Shown in pieces: positions 1 through 7,843 of a stretch of 15,026 nucleotides of DNA (position 1 is its first letter; every line of letters starts with the position of its first letter). The notes under the pieces are model-generated. The model searched no databases, was not told the DNA's origin, and worked only from the letters and a program-made list of their open reading frames with translations. Both the position numbers and the translations under genes were made by a program. Location: assembly GCA_030598025.1 (NCBI GenBank), contig JAUVQS010000024.1:1-15026 (forward strand). The letters run 5' to 3'. This DNA comes from Acidimicrobiia bacterium (GTDB lineage: Bacteria; Actinomycetota; Acidimicrobiia; Spongiisociales; JAHEDJ01).

Positions 1-1327
1 GATACTGGTTTCCAATCGGAGGAAGAATGATCCGGAATGCTTGTGGGAGGACGATCATGCGGAGAAGTTGGCCACGCTTGAGGCCGAGCGCCAGACCCGC
101 TTCGCTCTGACCCTTGGGTACGGCCAGGATCCCGCCCCGCACGATTTCTGCGATGAAGGAGGCAGTGTACAGCGTGACTCCGACCCACACACCAAAGAAC
201 GATTGCGTCATTGTCATACCGGACATTCCGAAGCGTGGAATTCGACCCGGTACTTCGATGCTCGGACGCCCCAACTCGAGAACAGTGCCGGCGTTGAGGA
301 AGTCGAACTTCGAGTCGAAGAACTCAAATAGTCGCTCAAGACCGAGATTCAGCCCCTCGGTGACGCCGGGGGCGATGAAGAAAACGACGGCGGCGGCGAG
401 GCCGGTCGCTCCGGCCAGGCCGATGCGAAAGATGTCATCGTCGGTGAGCCTCGCCATACCGGCCGGGCTCCTGAGTGAGTCCCGGAAACGCTTGATCCAC
501 CAGGCCGCCAAACCGATGGCAAGGGCCGCCAGGATGATTTGCATCAGGAATAGAGGGATGTTGGCGAAGATCCACGAAAGGCCACCGAATGCCCAACCGA
601 GCGCGCCGACTATCGGGTGCGCAAACCAACCGACGAACGCAAACAGCATGAATGCGCCGAATGCGTACCCGATGGCGTGTGCATCGTGTCCGGTCGTTTC
701 CAGGACCTTGATACGCCACTTGAAGACATAGCGGGCGGCGATAACCCCGGCAACCACGAAGACGAACCACTGCCAGAAGGACTCCCTCGGGAAGAACCAG
801 GGGATAGAAATACCCTTCTGCGTGGTGTACAACCATCCTTCGATGGGTCCGGTCCCCTCGGCTTCAAGCTGCGGCAGGCCTGCAAAGAGAGCCCACCAGA
901 AAACGATTTGCAGCAGCAAGGGGACGTTGCGAATGGATTCGATATAGACAGTTGACGCTTTGTTGACCAGCCAGTTCGAAGACAATCTGGCAACGCCGAT
1001 GATGACGCCGAGAACGGTGGCTGCCACGACGCCGGACGCGGTGACTCGCAGCATGTTCACGATGCCGACCAGGACGGCCTGCATGCCCGACTCGGGCAGA
1101 ATGTTGAAACCTTCAGAGAGCTGAATACCCGGAGGATCGGAAAGGAACTTCCACGAGAATGTCAAGCCCTGGGCTTCGAGGTTCGCCGCTGCAGTCCGAA
1201 CCGCGATTGCCGCGACAAAGATCAACCCGAATAGCACCAGGATCTGTGCAGCCCACTTGAGAACGGTGGCATCACGCCACAATGGGGGACGCTCGTGACC
1301 TGCTTTCGGTTCGACCGTCTGCGTCAA
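1..1327 (-). CDS. Amino-acid ABC transporter permease, AapQ/BztB type (3' end outside window)
   Basis: Inner-membrane subunit of a polar/general L-amino-acid importer; it pairs with a second permease and an ATPase, presumably beyond the window edge. I translated 442 codons without a stop from the TTG at 1327. That start is chosen because AGGAGGGG (1338-1331) lies just upstream and no ATG or GTG fits. Hydrophobic segments are visible at about residues 25-43, 85-112, 137-150, 185-200, 218-236, 252-278, 302-320 and 376-394. The ABC-permease EAA loop is at 409-441 (EAGLALGLKRG...LPQAFRIILPP). The long insertion between the first helices and the EAA domain is typical of AapQ/BztB, which are about 400 residues. 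The binding-protein gene lies directly upstream on the same strand, separated by a strong hairpin. The family call is firm; the substrate (glutamate/aspartate or broad) is inferred. Confidence 0.9.
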   Translation of the reverse strand, partial: MTQTVEPKAGHERPPLWRDATVLKWAAQILVLFGLIFVAAIAVRTAAANLEAQGLTFSWKFLSDPPGIQLSEGFNILPESGMQAVLVGIVNMLRVTASGVVAATVLGVIIGVARLSSNWLVNKASTVYIESIRNVPLLLQIVFWWALFAGLPQLEAEGTGPIEGWLYTTQKGISIPWFFPRESFWQWFVFVVAGVIAARYVFKWRIKVLETTGHDAHAIGYAFGAFMLFAFVGWFAHPIVGALGWAFGGLSWIFANIPLFLMQIILAALAIGLAAWWIKRFRDSLRSPAGMARLTDDDIFRIGLAGATGLAAAVVFFIAPGVTEGLNLGLERLFEFFDSKFDFLNAGTVLELGRPSIEVPGRIPRFGMSGMTMTQSFFGVWVGVTLYTASFIAEIVRGGILAVPKGQSEAGLALGLKRGQLLRMIVLPQAFRIILPPIGNQY

Positions 1328-1351
1328 AAACCCCTCCTGGGTTTGGTTGAG

Positions 1352-1379
1352 GTGAGGGGGCGCTGACGCGCCCCCTCAC
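1352..1379 (-). promoter_or_regulatory. Intercistronic hairpin between binding-protein and permease genes
   Basis: This is a perfect 12-bp inverted repeat (GTGAGGGGGCGC and its complement) around a 4-base loop. It begins about 14 bases after the binding-protein stop and ends 13 bases before the permease ribosome-binding site. No T tract follows on the minus strand. It therefore looks more like an mRNA-stabilising or partly terminating element that keeps binding protein in excess over permease (as known for malE-malF) than a full terminator. A hairpin with identical geometry sits at 7796-7823 in the other transporter operon. The structure is seen; the role is inferred. Confidence 0.75.
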
Positions 1380-1393
1380 TCTTATGTCGTTTG

Positions 1394-2533
1394 TTAGCGG
1401 GCGGGTGGAGCGAAGATCAGGCCGCCATCACTCCACAGTGCGTTGAGGCCACGCTCGAGGCCCAGCGGTGTGAGATGCCGGTCGTAGATCTCGCCGTAGT
1501 TACCAACCTGGCTGATGACGTTGTAGAAGGCATCGGCCGGAAGGCCCATGGCCGACTGCTTCTCGTCACCGGCGCCGAGGAGGCGTTCAACCTCGCCGTT
1601 GGGCGGATTGGCCAGCATGTCGTCGACGTTGGCAGAGTTGATCCCCTGCTCTTCGGCGATGATCAGCGCGAAGACGGTCCACCGCACCGCGTCACTCCAC
1701 AGTGCGTCGCCCTGGGCGGTGCCAGGACCGAGAGGCTCCTTGGAGATCGGCACAGCCGGGAAGATCACCCAATCTCCGGCGGCGGGTTCATCCGTCGACT
1801 TACGAGAGATGAGACCGGAACCGTCGGTGGTGACTGCGTCGCAGGCGCCATCCTTGAAGTTCTGCAGAACGATGTTGAAGTCCTCGAAGGTCGTCAGCGT
1901 GATACTCGCGCCGACAGCCTGCGTTGCCTCGGTGATGTTCTTTTCAGTCGTCGTTCCTGCGTTGGTGCATACAACGGCACCCTCGAGATCGGACAAAGTC
2001 GACCCGCTGTCGAATCCGTCGGCTGCACGGGCCATGACCTGCTGGCCGTCGTAGTAGGTGGTGGGGGCGAAGGTCAAAGCCAACTCACCGTCACGGCTCT
2101 GAGTCCATGTCGTGTTGCGACTGAGCATGTCGATCGATCCAGATGCCAGTGCTTCAAACCGCTGTGCTGCGGTCAAAGCCGAGTACGAGACTGCTTCAGA
2201 GTCGCCCAGCACCGCGGCAGCTACCGCGCGGCAAAGATCGATATCGAAGCCGACAAATACGCCCGCCTCATCCTTGGAACCGAAGCCGGGAAGCGTTTCG
2301 TTCACGCCACAGTTCAGCGTGCCACGAGCGATGACCTCGTCGAGGACGCTTCCGCCGGTCTGTGCGCCGGTGTCGCCTCCGCCGTCATCCGTGCCGCCAC
2401 CGTCATCTGTGCCGCCATCGTCCGTTGCTGCGGTTGTTGGCGTCGTTTCCTCGTCGCCACCGCCGCCGGCATCACACGCCGCCAGGATGAGAGCAAAGAC
2501 CGCCAGTACCGCGATTAGTTTCTTGATATTCAT
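1394..2533 (-). CDS. Amino-acid ABC transporter substrate-binding lipoprotein, AapJ/BztA type
   Basis: Extracytoplasmic receptor that captures amino acids and hands them to the AapQ-like permease encoded next. It has 379 residues. The lipoprotein signal has lipobox LAAC with Cys20 as the lipidated residue. A low-complexity Gly/Asp/Thr linker (about 21-60, repeats of TDDGG) tethers the domain to the membrane. A family-3 solute-binding domain follows. Its hallmarks of the AapJ/BztA branch are LNCGVNETLPGF, GFDIDLCRAVAAAV, DMLSRNTTWTQSRD, YYDGQQ and a C-terminal NALWSDGGLIFAPP. The ATG is preceded by GGGAGGAG four bases away. It is the first gene of a minus-strand operon whose promoter probably lies in the gap shared with dxs. 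The family call is confident; ligand range is uncertain. Confidence 0.93.
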   Translation of the reverse strand: MNIKKLIAVLAVFALILAACDAGGGGDEETTPTTAATDDGGTDDGGGTDDGGGDTGAQTGGSVLDEVIARGTLNCGVNETLPGFGSKDEAGVFVGFDIDLCRAVAAAVLGDSEAVSYSALTAAQRFEALASGSIDMLSRNTTWTQSRDGELALTFAPTTYYDGQQVMARAADGFDSGSTLSDLEGAVVCTNAGTTTEKNITEATQAVGASITLTTFEDFNIVLQNFKDGACDAVTTDGSGLISRKSTDEPAAGDWVIFPAVPISKEPLGPGTAQGDALWSDAVRWTVFALIIAEEQGINSANVDDMLANPPNGEVERLLGAGDEKQSAMGLPADAFYNVISQVGNYGEIYDRHLTPLGLERGLNALWSDGGLIFAPPAR

Positions 2534-2591
2534 TCCGCTCCTCCCGATTAAAGGGAACTCAGGGGACTAGTCCTCCCCGATAGTGGCGCTA

Positions 2592-2621
2592 ACCATAGAC
2601 AGACCTGAACCGACTCATCAA
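2592..2621 (-). promoter_or_regulatory. Candidate promoter of the left amino-acid transporter operon
   Basis: On the minus strand TTGATG (2621-2616) and TATGGT (2597-2592) are 18 bases apart, matching a -35 and an actinobacterial TANNNT -10 element. The -10 lies about 60 bases upstream of the binding-protein start. Between them is a 10-base palindrome GGACTAGTCC (2564-2573) that could be an operator. This is pattern matching only. Confidence 0.35.
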
Positions 2622-2674
2622 CCGAAAGTGGGACCTATTTCTTATCGCCTGGGACTACCGGCCTCTGGCGGCGC

Positions 2675-2680
2675 TAATCT
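2675..2680 (+). promoter_or_regulatory. Candidate -10 element for dxs
   Basis: TAATCT lies in the context GGCGGCGCTAATCTAGG and would give a 5' leader of about 54 bases for dxs. A similar block (GGCGCCACTAATCTGC) precedes the phosphate transporter at 9689-9704. No convincing -35 is visible. This is weak single-motif evidence. Confidence 0.3.
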
Positions 2681-2740
2681 AGGGGTCTCACCGTCACGTC
2701 GAGAAGACCGGCGCGGCGCTCGAAGTTCCATCTCCATCAC

Positions 2741-4621
2741 ATGGTGACCAAGTTGACCGCAGACCTCCTTTCACAGATCCAAGAACCGGCCGATCTCAAT
2801 CGGTTGACCGTCGAAGAACTAGCCCAACTGGCGAACGAAATCCGCGAGTTCATGGTCGAGAAGATTTCCCGGACCGGCGGACATCTCTCACCAAACCTCG
2901 GAATCGTCGAGTTGACCCTTGCGATCCATCGAGTGTTCGAGAGCCCCTACGATCGCATCTACTGGGACGTTGGACACCAGGCCTACGTTCACAAGATCGT
3001 CACCGGACGTCAGGACGGATTCGACACCCTGCGGACTTTCGGCGGAATGACCGGGTACCCGAGTCGGGCTGAAAGCGAGCACGACTTCGTGGAGAACAGC
3101 CACGCGTCGGTGGCCCTCAGTTATGGGCTCGGCAACGCCATGGCCAATGCCAAGGCCGGCAACGGGCGATACACGATCGCCGTCATCGGAGACGGCGCTC
3201 TGACCGGTGGAGTCGCCTATGAAGCTCTCAATCACATGGCCGTTACGAAGCCGCCGAATCTGATCATCGTCGTCAATGACAACGGGCGTTCATATGCACC
3301 AACAGTCGGTGGACTCGCGGCTCTTGCTCATCTGCGATTCGACCCTCGCTATGAACATGCCAAGAAGCTGATGGGACGAATTCTCCGCAGCCTTCCGATC
3401 TTTGGCGACACCGCCGACGAACTCGCCTTCCGGGTGAAGGAAGGCTTCAAGCAGTTGGTGGAGCCCGCCACCTTCTTTGATGTTCTCGGACTGAAGTACT
3501 CCGGCACGCTCGACGGGCACGATATCGAAGCTCTTGAAGAGGCTCTCGAAAATGCCAAGGACATGGGCGAGCCGGCCATCGTCCATGTGATCACTGAGAA
3601 AGGCCGGGGCTACGAACCGGCGATCAACGATGAAGTGGAGAAGCTGCACGGGGTCGGTACGTTCGATGTCGAGTCGGGTCGCCCGACCAGTTCCGAGCTG
3701 AAGATGACGAACATCGCCGCCAACGCCGTGCTGCACGCCGCACGGGAGAACGAGGACGTCATCGCCATCAGCGCAGCCATGGTCTCGCCCACGGGCCTCG
3801 GCGAGATGGCCGAGGAGTTTCCCAACCGGGTCATCGATACCGGCATCGCCGAACAGCATGCGGTCGCGCTGGCCGCCGGACTGGCGATGAGCGGCAAACG
3901 TCCGGTGGTGGCCCTGTACTCGACGTTCCTGCAACGCGCCTTCGACGAGTTGATGATGGATGTCGCGCTGCACAATCTGCCGGTGACGTTCCTGCTGGAT
4001 AGGGCCGGCGTTACCGGTCCGGACGGTCCGTCCCATCACGGAGCCTTCGATTTGTCGTTCTTGCGAATGATCCCCGGCATGACGATCGGTGCTCCGTCCG
4101 ACGCGTACGAGCTGTGCGCGATGGTGGCGGCCGGAATCGAGCATGACGGACCGATGGCGATCCGCTTTCCCAAGAACGGCGCCGGGAGCGTGCCTGCTCT
4201 GCCGGTCGAGCCCATCGAGATCGGTGTGTGGGAAGAACTCGAGACCGGTTCACAGGTTCTGCTGTTGGCCGCCGGCCGCATGGTCGAGCACGCGCAGAAG
4301 GCGGCGCTGACACTCGGACAGCAAGGTGTGTCGGTCGGAGTAGTCAATGCCCGCTGGGTCAAGCCGATGGACGAGCGCTTGCTCGACTGGGTGCGAGCCT
4401 ATCCCCTGGTGGTAACGCTCGAAGACAACGTCGTCAGCGGTGGGTTCGGCGCCGGAGTACTGGAGGCAGTGAGCCCGCATGGCCTGGCCGACCGAATCCG
4501 GGTGCTCGGCCTACCGGATGCCTTCCTGCCGCCCGGATCGGCCGGCGACGTCTTGAAATCGGTCGGCCTCGATGCGGAGTCGATCGCGACCACGGTGTCG
4601 GAGTTCGTGGCGGGCAGGTAA
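2741..4621 (+). CDS. dxs: 1-deoxy-D-xylulose-5-phosphate synthase
   Basis: Thiamine-diphosphate enzyme that condenses pyruvate with glyceraldehyde-3-phosphate to give DXP, the first and controlling step of the MEP isoprenoid pathway, in the cytoplasm. Its 626 residues are the normal family length. Visible landmarks are GGHLSPNLG (His48), DVGHQAYVHK (His79), the ThDP/Mg motif GDGALTGG (150-157) through NDN (179-181), the catalytic glutamate in IAEQHAVALAAG (Glu371), STFLQRAFDE (394-403) and DGPSHHGAFDLSFLR (His432). ENSHASVALSY replaces the enterobacterial GHSSTS stretch, as is usual in actinobacteria. The first ATG is used; no good Shine-Dalgarno is visible, so GTG at 2744 is possible. It stands alone, divergent from the transporter operon and convergent with the peptidase gene 32 bases away. 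Confidence 0.97.
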   Translation: MVTKLTADLLSQIQEPADLNRLTVEELAQLANEIREFMVEKISRTGGHLSPNLGIVELTLAIHRVFESPYDRIYWDVGHQAYVHKIVTGRQDGFDTLRTFGGMTGYPSRAESEHDFVENSHASVALSYGLGNAMANAKAGNGRYTIAVIGDGALTGGVAYEALNHMAVTKPPNLIIVVNDNGRSYAPTVGGLAALAHLRFDPRYEHAKKLMGRILRSLPIFGDTADELAFRVKEGFKQLVEPATFFDVLGLKYSGTLDGHDIEALEEALENAKDMGEPAIVHVITEKGRGYEPAINDEVEKLHGVGTFDVESGRPTSSELKMTNIAANAVLHAARENEDVIAISAAMVSPTGLGEMAEEFPNRVIDTGIAEQHAVALAAGLAMSGKRPVVALYSTFLQRAFDELMMDVALHNLPVTFLLDRAGVTGPDGPSHHGAFDLSFLRMIPGMTIGAPSDAYELCAMVAAGIEHDGPMAIRFPKNGAGSVPALPVEPIEIGVWEELETGSQVLLLAAGRMVEHAQKAALTLGQQGVSVGVVNARWVKPMDERLLDWVRAYPLVVTLEDNVVSGGFGAGVLEAVSPHGLADRIRVLGLPDAFLPPGSAGDVLKSVGLDAESIATTVSEFVAGR

Positions 4622-4627
4622 AGGAGA

Positions 4628-4651
4628 GCGATTCGCGAATCGCGAATCGCG
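4628..4651. repeat. Heptamer tandem repeat (AATCGCG) between convergent genes
   Basis: Seven-base units ATTCGCG, AATCGCG and AATCGCG run from 4631 to 4651, starting 7 bases after the dxs stop and ending 2 bases before the stop of the opposing peptidase gene. The first part (4628-4643, GCGATTCGCGAATCGC) is also a perfect 16-base palindrome, so transcripts from either side can fold here. It may serve as a bidirectional terminator, although there is no T tract. The unit differs by one base from the AGTCGCG unit at 14626-14651. Confidence 0.7.
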
Positions 4652-4653
4652 TC

Positions 4654-5862
4654 TTATCGGCTTATCAGTGCCGTATCCACCAGCACCGCCATTTCGGCGC
4701 GGGTGATCACGTCGTTGGGACCGAACCTCCCGTCGGCGGCGACGATGCCGAGTTCATGGAGGCGCTCCACGAACGGCGTGTACCAGGCGCCCTCCGGGGT
4801 ATCCGAGAAGTATCCCCTGTACGAGTCAACTGGGCTTTCTCCCATTGCCCGAATCAGGAAGGTAGCGATGTGGGCACGGGTCACTTCTTCCGCAGGGCAG
4901 AAGGCGAGTGGATCGGTGCCACAGCCCTCGGTAATGCCGAGACCGTATAGAGACTCGATGAACGGCACGTACCAACTGCCGTCCGGAGCATCAGCGAACA
5001 ACCCGGCGGGATCCGCAGGTGTTCCGTTCACTGCCCGTAGGAGGAAGGTGGCCATTTCGGCTCTGGTCAGGTTGCCCTCCGGACAGAAGCGAAGCGGGTC
5101 GGTTGAACACCCGACGGTGACTCCGCGTTGGAAGAGCGTGTCAATCGATGATCGTGCCCAGTAGTCGAGCGGGACATCTGCCCATGGATCACAGTTGTCG
5201 CCGACACCGTTTCCGTCTCCATCCGACTGACGAGGGTTCGCAACAGCGGGACAGTTATCGATTGGATCTTCGATACCATCGCCGTCCCTATCGTTTGATT
5301 GGATCGGTTGTCCGATCACTGTGGCGGCCAGAAGACTCTCGTAGGCGTTGAACTTCGTGCCGTCTGGTCGATGAAGTTCAAAATGCAGGTGGGATCCGAC
5401 CCACTCGGCATTGCCGCTGTCACCCACCCACCCGATGAGCTGACCGGCTGTGACGTGAGTCCCGGACACAATGCCCTCGGCGAACCCGAACCCCAAACCG
5501 TCGTCGGTGCCCGGCGTGTCGCTGTTGAGGTGGATGTACCAACTTGCCCACCCGTCGTCGTGATGCAGAGCCATCGCACAACAGCTTCCCCCAATCTCGT
5601 TGTGCTGCCACCCAACCACGCCCGAGGCGGCGGCCACCACCGGGATCATCTTGTCGGCCAGCATGTCGGTGGCCTGATGGGTACGGCCGCCGGACCGAGC
5701 CTCGTCGAAGGTGTCGGTGTATTGAGTAGGTCCGAGCACGGGGAAGATAATCGGGTAGATCTCAGCTCCCGAGGCCTGCGGGACCGGGATCACGCTGAGA
5801 CTCACGGCGATCAGCAACGCCGTCGACCCCGCGGCGAAACGGTTGAACGTGCCGTTACCCAC
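4654..5862 (-). CDS. Exported M23 metallopeptidase with thrombospondin-3-like and SLH-like repeats
   Basis: Predicted secreted cell-wall endopeptidase of 402 residues. The signal peptide ends near residue 33 (PQASGA/EIYP). The LytM/M23 domain spans about 36-180 with the zinc motif HQATD (His62, Asp66), the catalytic-type His111 in YIHLNS and the HLH of GSHLHFELH (His158, His160). All expected ligands are present. Residues 190-225 form Asp-rich calcium-binding repeats of thrombospondin type 3 (DRDGDGIEDPIDNCP, then DGDGNGVGDNCD). Three SLH-like repeats follow (about 227-282, 288-342, 350-400), each with a W-Y/W...GI/GVT core and TRAEMA-like end. The first two carry a C-xxDPL-FCP signature. The start is GTG at 5862, with GGAGGT four bases upstream. 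It lies downstream of the DDAH-like gene with a 143-base gap. Peptidoglycan as substrate is inferred. Confidence 0.9.
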   Translation of the reverse strand: MGNGTFNRFAAGSTALLIAVSLSVIPVPQASGAEIYPIIFPVLGPTQYTDTFDEARSGGRTHQATDMLADKMIPVVAAASGVVGWQHNEIGGSCCAMALHHDDGWASWYIHLNSDTPGTDDGLGFGFAEGIVSGTHVTAGQLIGWVGDSGNAEWVGSHLHFELHRPDGTKFNAYESLLAATVIGQPIQSNDRDGDGIEDPIDNCPAVANPRQSDGDGNGVGDNCDPWADVPLDYWARSSIDTLFQRGVTVGCSTDPLRFCPEGNLTRAEMATFLLRAVNGTPADPAGLFADAPDGSWYVPFIESLYGLGITEGCGTDPLAFCPAEEVTRAHIATFLIRAMGESPVDSYRGYFSDTPEGAWYTPFVERLHELGIVAADGRFGPNDVITRAEMAVLVDTALISR

Positions 5863-6005
5863 AACTACCTCCAGGTGGTGCCAACACTGAGGTATCGGAT
5901 GTGGACTGAAGAACTTGAGCGCCGCGGCCTAATCAAAGCGGATGATCTCTCCAGCGACGCAGACTTCTGCCTGCGCCTCCGCCGAGGCAGAGCAATGAAC
6001 CGACG

Positions 6006-6866
6006 TCAATCGCGTACGATCGGGCGGGTTAGACAGGTCGGTCCGCCACTTCCATTCACGCAGATCTCTCTGCCGGAGAAGGTATGCACTTCGGTGCCTG
6101 CCTCCTCGAGAGCGACCCGAGTCTTCGGATTGCCTTCCACCATCACCACCACGCCGGGACGAATACCAAGAAGGTTGCATCCCTGACTCTCGAACTCTTC
6201 ATTAGGAATGGGGATCATTCGCATCCCCATCTCAGTGAGTAGTTCCCACACTGCAGCGGGCATCAACGGAAGATAGACAGCAGCCACATCCTCGGCGACG
6301 GGCGAAATCACGCTGAGCAGATGCAAGCACTCGTCGGGCCCGTTGCCGTAGGGAACATCGAAGATCTCGACGCGTCCGCCGACGATGTGAGCGAGTTGCT
6401 CGGCCCCGGAGCGGTTGGTGCGAAGGGAGCGGCCGATGCAGAAAATGTCTGGTGTCAACCAGAATGTGTCCCCACCGTCGACGGTACCGGGGGCCTCGAT
6501 CCGCCCGAGCGTCGGGATGCCTGCCTCGTTTGCCCAGGCCTCCATCGGCTCTTCCTCACCGACGCGATTCGGCTTGCCGGACCTAAGGGAGATCACCCCA
6601 CGGTTGGTGACCAGCATCGGGTCGTAGGCATAGACGAGGTCCGGGCTGTCCGTTTCCGCATCGAGCAGATGCACGGTGACGTCGAGCGACTCCAGTATGG
6701 CCACGAAAGCATCGTGCTCGCGTTGTGCTTCGGAGAGGTCAACAGGATGCAGATACCCGTGGTCAGGATCGTCGAAAGCATCACCGAAAGATCGGCCCGG
6801 CCGCTTGAGTAACACGTGCCGCAGAGGGAGAACCATCGACTGCGCACCGTACCTCTGAAATCGCAT
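6006..6866 (-). CDS. Dimethylargininase / arginine-deiminase-family amidinohydrolase
   Basis: Cytoplasmic enzyme of the guanidino-group-modifying superfamily (pfam amidinotransferase), expected to convert an arginine derivative to citrulline (from N,N-dimethylarginine with release of dimethylamine, or from arginine with ammonia). The 286 residues contain YDPMLVTNRG (Asp82), EAPGTVDGGDTFWL (124-137), the catalytic His182 in DECLHLLS, GCNLLGIRPG (229-238) and the nucleophile Cys278 in GSGGPTCLTRPI near the C-terminus. The length fits DDAH (about 250-290) better than full arginine deiminase (about 410). The ATG at 6866 lacks a Shine-Dalgarno but has a TAGGGT -10 element ending 6 bases upstream, so the mRNA is probably leaderless. 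It is divergent from the 7003-9378 transporter. A weak 7-bp stem (5966-5991) lies downstream. The exact substrate cannot be decided here. Confidence 0.85.
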   Translation of the reverse strand: MRFQRYGAQSMVLPLRHVLLKRPGRSFGDAFDDPDHGYLHPVDLSEAQREHDAFVAILESLDVTVHLLDAETDSPDLVYAYDPMLVTNRGVISLRSGKPNRVGEEEPMEAWANEAGIPTLGRIEAPGTVDGGDTFWLTPDIFCIGRSLRTNRSGAEQLAHIVGGRVEIFDVPYGNGPDECLHLLSVISPVAEDVAAVYLPLMPAAVWELLTEMGMRMIPIPNEEFESQGCNLLGIRPGVVVMVEGNPKTRVALEEAGTEVHTFSGREICVNGSGGPTCLTRPIVRD

Positions 6867-6872
6867 GGCGGC

Positions 6873-6878
6873 ACCCTA
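6873..6878 (-). promoter_or_regulatory. Probable leaderless promoter of the DDAH-like gene
   Basis: On the minus strand TAGGGT, a TANNNT -10 element, is followed by exactly six bases (GCCGCC) and then the ATG. Transcription would start at or next to the A of the start codon. Together with the missing Shine-Dalgarno this indicates leaderless translation. The same spacing is found at 9401-9413. Confidence 0.5.
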
Positions 6879-6948
6879 GCGACGGCCCGCACAAGAACCT
6901 CCACAACGCGGGCCCCCGAATCGATATGCACCGGCCCGTTCATCCACC

Positions 6949-6954
6949 TAGAGT
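6949..6954 (+). promoter_or_regulatory. Candidate -10 element of the second amino-acid transporter operon
   Basis: TAGAGT lies 48 bases upstream of the GTG start of the binding-protein gene, in the divergent gap. No clear -35 is seen at the expected distance. Weak evidence. Confidence 0.3.
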
Positions 6955-7002
6955 TTCTGAAACCAAGGGCAAGCTCCTTTGTTCCCTACGGGAGGAAGAA
7001 CT

Positions 7003-7773
7003 GTGAAGAGGAAATGGACAACAGTCGTCGTGCTGATTCTGGCGTTCTCGCTGGTTGTTGCGGCATGCGGCGGCGGCTCGGACAGCGAGTACGACCTGGT
7101 CCAAGAAGACAAGATTCTCGTCTGCTCAGACATTCCCTATCCGCCATTCGAGTTTGAAGACGGAGGCGAATACGTAGGATTCGATGTTGAGCTCATGGGA
7201 GCCATCGGTGACGAACTGGGTCTTGATGTTGAGTTCATCGACTCCGGGTTCGAGTCAATCACTGCTGGTACTGCCATGGTGGGGGGCGAGTGCGATATCG
7301 CCGCGTCGGCCATCACGATCAAGCCGGAGCGGGAAGAGAACATCGATTTCTCTGACCCCTATTTCGATGCCGACCAATCCCTGATGGTCAAAGTTGACTC
7401 TGGTATCACCAGTCTCGCTGAGTTTGACGGAAAACGTCTGGGTGTTCAGTCCGGCACGACCGGTGAGGGATACGCCGAGGACAACAAGCCCGGCGGCGCC
7501 GAGCTGGTCGGCTTCGCAGAGAGTGGACAGCTGTTCCTTGCCCTCGAGGCGGGAGATATTGAGGGAATCCTCCAGGACCTTCCCGTCAACGCCGAGCGAC
7601 TCGTGACCGATGACTCCCTCACGATCGTCGAGACCTACCCGACCGAAGAGAAGTACGGCCTGGCGGTCAAGGAAGAGGGCAAAGAGGCGTTGCTCGAGGC
7701 AGTTAACGAAGCACTAGCGACTGTCAAAGACAACGGAACCTACGACGAAATCTACGACAAGTGGTTCAAGTAA
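7003..7773 (+). CDS. Amino-acid ABC transporter substrate-binding lipoprotein (family 3)
   Basis: Extracytoplasmic receptor of a polar amino-acid importer, 256 residues from the GTG at 7003. That start is chosen because GGAGG (6990-6994) lies upstream at normal spacing; the in-frame TTG at 6979 has none. The lipoprotein signal KRKWTTVVV...VVAAC places the lipidated Cys at residue 22. The family-3 domain begins with KILVCSDIPYPPFEF (IPYPPF is typical of GlnH/ArtJ/HisJ proteins) and continues with VGFDVELMGAI, the ligand-binding segment AITIKPEREENIDFSDPYF (Arg and following DFS), LGVQSGTTGEGY and the hinge/ligand Asp in ILQDLPVN. The C-terminus NGTYDEIYDKWF is also typical. It is first in an operon with the permease and ATPase, separated from them by a strong hairpin. 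The specific amino acid is unknown; arginine would fit the neighbouring DDAH-like enzyme, but this is speculation. Confidence 0.93.
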   Translation: MKRKWTTVVVLILAFSLVVAACGGGSDSEYDLVQEDKILVCSDIPYPPFEFEDGGEYVGFDVELMGAIGDELGLDVEFIDSGFESITAGTAMVGGECDIAASAITIKPEREENIDFSDPYFDADQSLMVKVDSGITSLAEFDGKRLGVQSGTTGEGYAEDNKPGGAELVGFAESGQLFLALEAGDIEGILQDLPVNAERLVTDDSLTIVETYPTEEKYGLAVKEEGKEALLEAVNEALATVKDNGTYDEIYDKWFK

Positions 7774-7795
7774 TCCCGATCTACTGAGCAAATCA

Positions 7796-7823
7796 CGAGA
7801 GGGACCCACTAGGGTCCCTCTCG
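7796..7823 (+). promoter_or_regulatory. Intercistronic hairpin between binding-protein and permease genes
   Basis: A perfect 12-bp stem (CGAGAGGGACCC and its complement) closes a 4-base ACTA loop, 22 bases after the binding-protein stop and 20 bases before the permease ATG. No T tract follows. Stem length, loop length and position match the element at 1352-1379 in the unrelated-sequence gap of the other transporter operon. It probably lowers expression of the membrane genes relative to the receptor, or protects the receptor mRNA. The role is inferred. Confidence 0.75.
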
Positions 7824-7843
7824 GCGATTGAGAGGCAAATCTC

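Noticed and set aside
1391..2518. Long plus-strand open frame of 375 codons
   Set aside because: It is the antisense shadow of the AapJ-like binding-protein gene, has no domain logic and no ribosome-binding site.
3290..4144. Long minus-strand open frame inside dxs
   Set aside because: dxs is unmistakable on the other strand over its full length; the frame is a by-product of high-GC codon use.
4228..4950. Plus-strand frame spanning the end of dxs and the peptidase gene
   Set aside because: It is out of frame with dxs, antisense to the SLH-like repeats, and very rich in Arg/Gly as in shadow frames.
5966..5991. 7-bp stem with 12-base loop after the DDAH-like gene as a terminator
   Set aside because: The stem is short with a large loop and no T tract; it could occur by chance in this composition.
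5299..6186. Plus-strand frame of 295 codons
   Set aside because: It overlaps the M23 domain and the DDAH-like gene antisense; both of those carry complete catalytic motifs.
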